Below are positions 1-6,700 of a stretch of DNA of 64,000 bases, piece after piece. Position 1 is the stretch's first letter. Each line of letters opens with the position of its first letter. The DNA comes from Croceicoccus naphthovorans (GTDB taxonomy: Bacteria > Pseudomonadota > Alphaproteobacteria > Sphingomonadales > Sphingomonadaceae): the NCBI RefSeq assembly GCF_001028705.1, contig NZ_CP011770.1:3041501-3105500 (forward strand), read 5' to 3'. Position numbers and translations under genes: made by a program. The notes below the pieces were generated by a model. That model was not told the DNA's origin. It did not search any database and saw only the letters and a list, made by a program, of their open reading frames with translations.

Positions 1-29
1 GCGCAGCAATTGCGAACACCGCAGTCATG

Positions 30-464
30 CTAGAGATTCGATTTCCGCCGTTCCTGATCGAGAACGCGTTCGTCGATTTCCGCCAGCATGGCACGATCAA
101 GGATACCGATGTCGCATGTCTGCCAGCGCGGCGGCCCCGCCTGATCGGGCCAGACGAGCATCTCCAACCGGGAGACTGAGCCAAATTCTGGCCCGTCGTC
201 CGATTCGAATTCACCGACGTAGACGTAGCGAAGGGTCAGGTCCGTGCGCAGGTCGAACAAGGTCAGCATCGCTGGAAGTAAGACCCAGCCACGACGCACA
301 TTCTCAGGATCGACGTCCTGGCTACTGGCCAGATCTGCGTAATCCGGCTCGCTGTCGTCCAGGGCGATACCGAGGACGGGTAGTATTTTCGACCATTGCT
401 GGTCGCTGAGGCCGCTACGCAGGCGCGCGCAGGCCTCCTCCACATAGTAGGATGGCAGCATCAT
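30..464 (-). CDS. Hypothetical protein, 144 aa
   Basis: An intact reading frame encodes a 144-residue acidic, soluble protein with no signal peptide or membrane segment. I do not recognise a family. The middle is rich in beta-type hydrophobic stretches (for example LRYVYVGEF and RLEMLVWPD) and the ends look helical. Its stop is just inside the window edge. It lies 24 nt downstream of another small gene on the same strand (489-773), so the two probably form an operon. The setting (orphan genes beside an insertion sequence and a defence operon) suggests accessory DNA. Two adjacent ATG codons give alternative starts differing by one residue. Confidence 0.6.
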   Translation of the reverse strand: MMLPSYYVEEACARLRSGLSDQQWSKILPVLGIALDDSEPDYADLASSQDVDPENVRRGWVLLPAMLTLFDLRTDLTLRYVYVGEFESDDGPEFGSVSRLEMLVWPDQAGPPRWQTCDIGILDRAMLAEIDERVLDQERRKSNL

Positions 465-488
465 TCATCTCTCAATTTGGTTGGAGGG

Positions 489-773
489 TCAGCGTGACGT
501 CGCGAAAGCGCGGACATCGCGGAGGATCGAAGCTTGCGCCCGGCCCTGCGGATCGTCGCCGTTCAAGGGCTCGCCCCAAAGCAAACCCAGCTTGAACGCG
601 ACCTCGCCGAGCGATGGTGCATCGGTCTCGAGAATTTGCTGCTCGATCGCCGCCAGCCTTTGCTCAGTGGCAGGCTCGCGCGGTTCAGTTTCGAGAGTGT
701 GGATGATTTCGTCGCGCAGCGCGACGAGGTGGTGCCATACCGCGGACGCGGTGTTACTCGGCTCAACAGCCAT
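489..773 (-). CDS. Hypothetical protein, 94 aa
   Basis: A small soluble, acidic and largely alpha-helical protein, with no recognised domain. It starts at an ATG preceded at good spacing by a CAGGAG ribosome-binding site on the minus strand, which supports it as a real gene. The downstream gene on the same strand (30-464) follows after 24 nt, suggesting co-transcription. The upstream region carries two inverted repeats (854-935) that could be a promoter or operator. No function can be assigned from sequence. Confidence 0.6.
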   Translation of the reverse strand: MAVEPSNTASAVWHHLVALRDEIIHTLETEPREPATEQRLAAIEQQILETDAPSLGEVAFKLGLLWGEPLNGDDPQGRAQASILRDVRAFATSR

Positions 774-853
774 GGATCGACTCCTGTAAAGTCATTCGTG
801 GTCAGGACCGGTCGTGGGTTGCCGCCCGCGGTCGGTCCGCTTGCTCCCTCTCG

Positions 854-935
854 GGAAATCTCGAATTAGGAATCCTCGAGATTCCGCGCAAGGGCTGCGG
901 GCCGGAAAAGTTTCTCTAGCCAAGCTATAGAGAAA
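854..935. promoter_or_regulatory. Two inverted repeats upstream of small minus-strand operon
   Basis: Two dyads lie in the region upstream of the gene at 489-773. The first pairs GGAAATCTCGA (854-864) with TCGAGATTCC (876-885), with one unpaired base. The second is a perfect 8-bp dyad, TTTCTCTA (911-918) and TAGAGAAA (928-935), around a 9-nt centre. Either could be a repressor site or a hairpin in the leader. I could not assign clear -35/-10 boxes. Confidence 0.35.
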
Positions 936-1177
936 TAGGTCCGTGTTCACCGGAGGCAATCCAGCGGGCTCACGACTGCGCGCGAAATTTCCGGTCTGGT
1001 TAGGTAAGATCAAGCTGCATCACGCGCCATCGAGAAGGCATGGTTGGCCGGTAGGTGAAGATCTGAGGTCGCCCGCTTCCCAACCTTTTTTGAAGCCGGC
1101 TCCCTTCCCGCGTCGGGCTCAGGATGTGGACCAGCTTTTAGATTGGGCCATTTGGTGTTGGAAAGATGCGTCGAACT
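936..1177. other. Intergenic, no gene recognised
   Basis: Between the small operon and the repeated AT-rich tract I see no convincing reading frame, RNA gene or long repeat. Short open frames on the plus strand lack a ribosome-binding site and family resemblance. Confidence 0.4.
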
Positions 1178-1365
1178 CTAAAACATGACTACGGAGTTCC
1201 GCACGGAACTCCCTCCCCTATATCAAGAAAAAAATACTCCTTAATAATGTTTTAGAGAGAGAGAGAGAGATCACCACGTTTAGATAAGATAAAACATGAC
1301 TAGAGAGAACTTTTTTTTATATATAGGCAAGTTAGGTGACGTCGTGTTCCAGAGTCATGTTTTAG
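1178..1365. repeat. AT-rich tract with repeated TAAAACATGACT element, dyad and GA microsatellite
   Basis: The 12-mer TAAAACATGACT occurs at 1179-1190 and 1290-1301, and in inverted orientation at 1353-1364 (AGTCATGTTTTA). A degraded inverted copy, AATGTTTTAGAG, lies at 1245-1256. Between the copies are a perfect 9-bp dyad (GGAGTTCCG at 1193-1201 and CGGAACTCC at 1204-1212, 2-nt centre), a GA dinucleotide run at about 1255-1270, and homopolymers of A and T. The tract is much more AT-rich than its surroundings and lies directly 3' of the gene at 1370-1870. It could be iteron- or parS-like binding sites, or the scar of a mobile element. Confidence 0.6.
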
Positions 1366-1369
1366 ACAC

Positions 1370-1870
1370 TCAGGCTATCAGCAGCTCAAAACCCCGTGGC
1401 AATGGCCGCTCCCATGCTCTGCGCCTGGACAGGCAGTGCTTGCCAATCAGCCTGATGGTATGCTCACTAGTCCAGTACTCCTTGGCCAAGCTCCTGATCG
1501 TATCGCCAGATTTGATGTCATCCAGAATGCGAAACTGGCTCACCAGCGGAATCGGGGACTGCTTGCCGGGCCGCATGTTTGCCAACGCAACGGCATCTGG
1601 TCGAGAAATGCTCATCCAGTTCTGGGCGACCTCATCACGCAGTTCGTTGGTATCAGGCAGCGCAAGTCGCGCCTTGTAGAATTGTTGGTTGTGAGCACCC
1701 AGGTTGTGGATCAGCCATGTATCCGAAAGACCAGGGGTAGCAATCAGAACGGCTAGTTCCCGTCTCAATTCATCGGGGAATGAAGGATGCAGCCAGCCGC
1801 CACGCCTCACCAACCGCAGCTTGCGATCCGCATCAACACCAGAGTTGAGCAGTCCGACGTCAAATTTCAT
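1370..1870 (-). CDS. Hypothetical protein with possible C-terminal HTH, 166 aa
   Basis: An intact frame with no family I recognise. The C-terminal third (around RSLAKEYWTSEHTIRLIGKH) has the spacing and residue pattern of a helix-turn-helix, and the C terminus is basic, so DNA binding is plausible. I start at the ATG at 1870; a TTG two codons upstream (1876) is an alternative, and a GGGG run sits 8 nt before the ATG. The 3' end borders the repeated TAAAACATGACT elements, which invites the idea that the protein binds them, but this is inference. There is no obvious operon partner. Confidence 0.5.
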   Translation of the reverse strand: MKFDVGLLNSGVDADRKLRLVRRGGWLHPSFPDELRRELAVLIATPGLSDTWLIHNLGAHNQQFYKARLALPDTNELRDEVAQNWMSISRPDAVALANMRPGKQSPIPLVSQFRILDDIKSGDTIRSLAKEYWTSEHTIRLIGKHCLSRRRAWERPLPRGFELLIA

Positions 1871-2076
1871 AACCAAGCCCCGGTTGAAGATACCATTTCT
1901 GCACCAAAGTCAGGTCATTGGATGCAGAGACGTTCACATCTGAAGACCGATGCGTCTTGGCCATTTACAGACGAAGGCTCAAGCAACCGGGCAGGAACCT
2001 GACTGAACAGCCTCCGACGTTGCCTTCGGGCGGGAACCGAGATCGCGTTGGCGAAATTGAGCACGCGAGATTTGGC
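1871..2076. other. Intergenic, upstream of the HTH-like gene
   Basis: No convincing gene or RNA is seen. This holds the promoter region of the minus-strand gene at 1370-1870, but I cannot point to clear promoter boxes. Confidence 0.35.
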
Positions 2077-2173
2077 TTAGCGGATAGGCGTCAACTGCAT
2101 ATGCTCTAGAATGCCCGCTAAGGTACCACCAGACTCGAAAGCAGCGTCGGCGCATCCTTTATGCGGAATAGGT
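2077..2173 (-). pseudogene. Possible 3' remnant of a gene truncated by the IS
   Basis: On the minus strand an open frame runs out of the insertion sequence's left end into 31 codons ending at TAA (2077-2079), with the tail FESGGTLAGILEHMQLTPIR. It has the same orientation as the defence operon on the other side of the insertion sequence. The lack of a target duplication around the element leaves room for a deletion that removed the 5' part of this gene. The open frame is short and may be chance, so confidence is low. Confidence 0.2.
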
Positions 2174-2199
2174 TGTCCGCCGTCAGCACCAATGGCACA
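2174..2199 (+). repeat. Left terminal inverted repeat of IS3-family element
   Basis: Begins TGTCCGCCGTCAGCACCAAT and ends GGCACA. It matches the inverted right end (3677-3702) at 19 of 26 positions, with both halves conserved and a short divergent stretch in the middle. Confidence 0.75.
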
Positions 2200-2218
2200 G
2201 ATTTGAGGTTGTGATTTA

Positions 2219-2277
2219 AGGAGGATTTGGGCTTCGTCGTAGTGACGAAGGAACGAAGATGAAGCCCAAATCCTCCT
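2219..2277 (+). promoter_or_regulatory. Long hairpin around the orfA start codon
   Basis: A perfect 17-bp inverted repeat (AGGAGGATTTGGGCTTC at 2219-2235 and its complement at 2261-2277) encloses a 25-nt loop holding the orfA ribosome-binding site (GAAGGAA, 2247-2253). The last base of the ATG (2259-2261) falls in the stem. A second, mutually exclusive hairpin pairs CTTCGTC (2232-2238) with GACGAAG (2244-2250). Similar structures in other insertion sequences limit translation of transposase from read-through transcripts; that role here is inferred. Confidence 0.6.
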
Positions 2278-2645
2278 ATTCAAAATCGCCGTCGAAGGCC
2301 CCTGCGGAGCAGGTGGTGAAGGATATCCGGCGGCAGACCCGGCGGCACTTCTCTGCCGAGGACAAGATCCGCATCGTGCTTGAAGGCCTTCGCGGCGAGG
2401 ACAGCATTGCCGAGCTGTGCCGCAAGGAAGGCATCGCGCAAAGCCTGTACTACACCTGGTCGAAGGAGTTCATGGAAGCGGGCAAGCGCCGCCTGGCGGG
2501 CGACACTGCCCGTGCCGCGACCACCGGCGAGGTGCAGGATCTGCGCCGCGAAGCGCGTGCCCTGAAGGAATGCGTGGCCGACCTGACACTCGAAAACCGT
2601 CTGCTGAAAAAAAGCATGATCGCGGATGGGGGCGACGACGAATGA
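2259..2645 (+). CDS. IS3-family transposase OrfA, 128 aa
   Basis: The DNA-binding subunit of the IS3-type transposase. Residues about 28-75 carry a helix-turn-helix (FSAEDKIRIVLEGLRGEDSI then AELCRKEGIAQSLYYTWSKE) that binds the element's ends. Residues about 95-120 form a leucine-zipper-like coiled coil (ECVADLTLENRLLKKS) expected to mediate multimerisation. The ATG is preceded by GAAGGAA and is enclosed by a hairpin. The frame ends by overlapping orfB (ATGA at 2642-2645). An A7 run at 2607-2613, 30 nt before the stop and in a region where the -1 frame is open, could produce an OrfAB fusion by -1 slippage, the usual IS3 strategy. Confidence 0.85.
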   Translation: MKPKSSYSKSPSKAPAEQVVKDIRRQTRRHFSAEDKIRIVLEGLRGEDSIAELCRKEGIAQSLYYTWSKEFMEAGKRRLAGDTARAATTGEVQDLRREARALKECVADLTLENRLLKKSMIADGGDDE

Positions 2646-3628
2646 GGTATCCCGCATCCGAAAAGCTCGAGATCATCCGGATCGTCGAGCAGTCGCACCT
2701 GCCCGCCAAACGCACGCTGGACAAGCTCGGCATCGCCCGCCGGACGTTCTACCGTTGGTATGACCGTTATCTTGGGGGCGGGCCGGAAGCGTTACAGGAT
2801 CGGCCATCGGCGCCGAGCCGCGTGTGGAACCGCATCGGTGACGACATCCAGAACCAGATCATCGAAATGGCGCTGGAAGCCGACGCGACCAATCTCAGCC
2901 CCCGCGAACTGGCGGTGCGCTTCACCGACGAGAAGCGCTACTTCGTATCGGAATCCACGGTTTACCGCCTGCTCAAGGCGCACGATCTGATCACCAGTCC
3001 GGCCTATGTCGTGATAAAGGCCGCCGATCAGTTCCACACCAAGACTACCCGCCCGAACGAGATGTGGCAGACCGACTTCACCTACTTCAAGATCATCGGG
3101 TGGGGCTGGATGTACCTCTCGACCGTGCTCGACGACTTCTCGCGCTATATCATTGCCTGGAAGTTGTGCACCAACATGCGTGCCGAGGATGTAACCGAAA
3201 CGCTGGACCTCGCCTTGGCGGCTTCCGGCTGTGACAGCGCCACGGTGCTGCACAAGCCCCGGCTGCTCAGCGATAACGGCCCCAGCTACATCGCCGGCGA
3301 ACTGGCCGAATATATCGAGGCCAACAAAATGAGCCATGTCCGCGGCGCTCCCATGCACCCGCAAACCCAGGGCAAGATCGAGCGCTGGCACCAGACCCTG
3401 AAAAACCGCATCCTGCTGGAGAACTACTTCCTGCCCGGCGACCTCGAAGCCCAGATCGAGGCCTTCGTCGAACATTACAATCACCAGCGCTATCACGAGA
3501 GCCTAAATAACGTGACGCCCGCCGACGCCTACTTCGGCAGGGCCCCGGCCATCATCGAACGACGAGAAAGGATCAAGCGACAGACCATCGAATATCGGCG
3601 CTTGCAGCACCGCAAGCTCGCCGCCTAA
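2642..3628 (+). CDS. IS3-family transposase OrfB (DDE integrase core), 328 aa
   Basis: The catalytic half of the transposase. An N-terminal helix-turn-helix (about residues 12-45) precedes a retroviral-integrase-like rve domain with all three acidic residues: D in MWQTDFTYF, D in LLSDNGPSY, and E in GKIERWHQ, the last two separated by exactly 35 residues. The C-terminal HYNHQRYHESLNNVTPADAYF is typical of IS3 OrfB. The gene starts at the ATG overlapping the orfA stop. The same frame is open upstream to 2417, allowing production as a frameshift fusion with OrfA. It is intact, so the element may still be active. Confidence 0.85.
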   Translation: MRYPASEKLEIIRIVEQSHLPAKRTLDKLGIARRTFYRWYDRYLGGGPEALQDRPSAPSRVWNRIGDDIQNQIIEMALEADATNLSPRELAVRFTDEKRYFVSESTVYRLLKAHDLITSPAYVVIKAADQFHTKTTRPNEMWQTDFTYFKIIGWGWMYLSTVLDDFSRYIIAWKLCTNMRAEDVTETLDLALAASGCDSATVLHKPRLLSDNGPSYIAGELAEYIEANKMSHVRGAPMHPQTQGKIERWHQTLKNRILLENYFLPGDLEAQIEAFVEHYNHQRYHESLNNVTPADAYFGRAPAIIERRERIKRQTIEYRRLQHRKLAA

Positions 3629-3676
3629 CATCAACCCCCAGACGAGGCCCGCACTCCGCTAATCTACGCCGCGAGT

Positions 3677-3702
3677 TGTGCCGAATGTTCTGACGACGAA
3701 CA
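3677..3702 (-). repeat. Right terminal inverted repeat of IS3-family element
   Basis: On the minus strand it begins TGTTCGTCGTCAGAACATTC then GGCACA, matching the left end at 19 of 26 positions. The helicase stop codon lies 15 bp beyond it. Confidence 0.75.
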
Positions 3703-3717
3703 GTATGCCTGAAACAA

Positions 3718-6700
3718 TCATACCTCAGCCTCTACTGCCGATCTCGCAATCGCAATTGCCTCTTCGAATCTGAGCCTCGTCGGCTGTCGGAGCCGAGCCA
3801 ATTTGAACGCTTTGGAGAAATGCGCGAGAATATCTTCGTCTGATTTCTTCGAACGGATTTCGGGTAGCGCCAAACTCGCCAACTCAATCAATGGGATATC
3901 CCGGTGCGATCTCCAGTCGGATCTTGAGGGCCTTAGGGGTACGATGGTCTCCGGGCTCGAATGCTTGGAAAAAAGGACAAGGCGATCCCCATCGTGCGAC
4001 CGTCGGCATTCGGCTGGTACCGCAGCAACGACCCTCTCCTGAATTATCCTTCCCGCCTTTTGCTTCCCGTGCGCGCGGGCGACCCGCTCGACAACTAAGT
4101 CTAGGTAGACAGGTCCTTCGAGTTCGATGACTTCCCCGACGATTGATTCCAGCCGTCGTTGATAGCCATCTTCATAAATCTGATCGCCATCGCCTTCGGG
4201 CACTGACAACTCGGAAAACTGGTACTCTTGCCCCACCTCGTGAAGGGGCAAACGATAAACCGCTCCAGGCGATTCCATGGACCGATCATTCGAGGTCTGC
4301 GGCTCATCTTGACCAGGCGAGGTGGCAAGCTGGTGAAGCCCCCTTCCTCGGCTTTCCACCAACCCGCGCGAATGGAGCGAGTTGCCGCGCGATGGAGAAA
4401 GTGCGTTATTAACAAGCTCCTCCCATTTCTCTTCGTGCGGCCTGAATGCAGCAGTTTCGCGGTCTGCAGGTGACAGTGGAAGGTGGTCAGGCAACGTCCG
4501 CTTCAGCTGGGCGTTGCTCCAGACCTGTCCATCCGACATCAACTGCAAAATCTCCGCCTGAACTTGGCCTTCAGTGACCCTGGTCGAGTTGCGATCCTCG
4601 TCCTCAGCAGGCGAATGCTGAGCAGCTTCATCATTCGTGGTGGCCTGGTTACCGTCACTAGTGTCAGCGGTTTCATCAGGCGCGAAAGTTTGCTCTGCGT
4701 CGTCACCTCCAGCTGCGTCAGTAGTACGCCAGGTACGTTGCTCAACATGTCGACTTGTCCACTCGTCGAAACCGCCAACTGGCTGAATGCCACGCTCGGA
4801 TAAGAATCCGACCAGTTCCTCCAGGACTTGTCCTTGGTCCCTGACGAAACGAGATGCGAAGCATCTCCAGACCGTCCAACCAGCTCTTTCCAAAATACGC
4901 TGCCGGTTCATGTCGGCGGCCCAGCGATCAGGGCCGTGATATCTATCGCCGTCGCATTCAATGGCGACACGCCGGTCATTCTCGCCCTCGACGACGAGGT
5001 CGATCCTAAAGTCCCCTACCTTGACTTGGGTGTCGACCCTGTACCCTCTCTCGACCAACAAATCATACATCTCGCGCTCAAAATCGGACTCACATTTTTC
5101 TCGCCGATCCTTGGCCTCCTGACCATCAGAGGGAAACGGCATACGGAAATGATCCAGCAGCGCGCGCCTTAGCTGATCGGAATGGCGCAAGGCCTCCACA
5201 TCAATTGAGCGCACCAGATAGGTCCGGTCACATGCCCTCGAGAGGGCGACATTGAAGCGTTGCTCAAATCGCACTCCGGACAACGCGCTGTCGCCAGTCT
5301 GTGCCACAAGGGAAATGAACATGATGTCTCGTTCATCGCCTTGGAATGCGGTTGGGTCACCAACGCGGAGGTGATGCTGCTCAATCACCTCAGGTCCCAG
5401 TTTTTGCTCAATGAGGCTATAAATGTGAGCTGCCTGTTTTTGACCTAACAGGGTTGTTACGCCGATCGTCCTCTTTGCCATCATAGGATCGGACGTGATT
5501 CTCTCGATCTCTTCGACGATGTAGGCTGCTTCAGGAGGATTTATGTCTCCCTGACGATAGCCGTCCTCGATCCGAACGTCGATTAGCGGAGGATCAAGCC
5601 GTTCCGAGGCAGTGGGTAGCCGAAGCGGGTTCAGGCGGTGATTGTAGAACTGCGCCTTAGAAAATTCGATGATGGGCGCGACACAACGGAAATGTTCGGT
5701 GAGCATGATCGCCCCACCGGCGAAAACAACCTTACCCAGATCATACAACGATTGCTCTTCGCGAAGAGAAGCACGGTAGTCAGGAACTTGCCCTGAAAGA
5801 TGTCGAACCGCTAGTTCATCCGCTCTCGCTTGATCGCGCCCTACAAGGTCGGGACTCACCTGCTTATCGTCGCCAACAATGAGGATGGTCTTGGCTCGGA
5901 GAAGAGCTGGCAGTGCCGCCACCGTCGACTGAGATGCTTCGTCAACAATAACGAGATCGAACAGCCCCAAGTCTGCGGGAAGCGATTCTGAAACCCGGTA
6001 GTGCGGCATGATCCAGCATGGCAAAGCACCTTTTGCGCGATCAGATGCCTCACGTGCTTGGCGTCGGTATCGGCCTGCACGTTTCCCGGTGCCCCGCCCG
6101 ATCCTTCGAACGGCATCGGCATAAGCGGCGAGTGCCGCCTTGACCCCGTCGCTAGCCTTCTTGCTAAGCTCAAGCCATGTGCGCAGCTCTATCGAACGTT
6201 CGTATGCTCGCTTGAGCAGTGTCTCCTTCTCATTGCGATCATAGCCAAGTTCCCTGAGCCGATGATGCTTGTCGTTGGCATCCAGCCAGCGCTCTAAGCG
6301 GCGGAGACGCCACCGGTTCTCCCAATCGCCAGGCAAGAGCTCATCTTCGACACCATTGACCGGATTTGACCTTAGACGCCGCGCCCATCGTCGGGCGCCA
6401 GACATCTCGATGAGATCTGTCACCGCAGCAATCTTTTCAAAAGCGTCGCATTTCGCTTCGATCTCTCGCAGGCGCGTTATGAGAGAGGTCCACGCTTCAG
6501 AAAGGGTATCGATTGAGACTTCCGGGCTTCCCAAACGCGTTACCGCTAGGGCTCGAAGCTCCGTGCTGACTTCGTATTCACAAGAATCCAACTCTGAACG
6601 GAGCGAAGTGCGCAAGCTCTCAGCGTCGGCCAATCGATATCGTAAGAGGTGTGCGTCAACGGCATCGAGCAGATGGCTGATTGCTTGCTGATCTCCATCC

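Larger units (their letters stand above)
2174..3702 (+). mobile_element. IS3-family insertion sequence (about 1529 bp)
   Basis: The element has imperfect terminal inverted repeats beginning TGTCCGCCGTCAGCACC at 2174 and, on the other strand, TGTTCGTCGTCAGAACA inward from 3702. The first 26 positions match at 19. The ends have the TG...CA termini of IS3 elements. Inside are two overlapping frames, orfA (2259-2645) and orfB (2642-3628), with a DDE catalytic triad in orfB and an A7 run in the overlap region. No matching 3-5 bp direct repeat flanks it (GGT on the left, GTA on the right). The right end is 15 bp from the stop codon of the helicase gene. Confidence 0.85.

Noticed and set aside
1255..1270. 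GA repeat as a CRISPR or phase-variation switch by itself
   Set aside because: A simple dinucleotide run outside any coding frame, with no spacer structure; kept only as part of the repeat tract.
2204..3640. Shorter IS boundaries at TGAGG (2204) and CCCCCA (3640)
   Set aside because: Much poorer inverted-repeat match than the 26-bp pair at 2174 and 3702.
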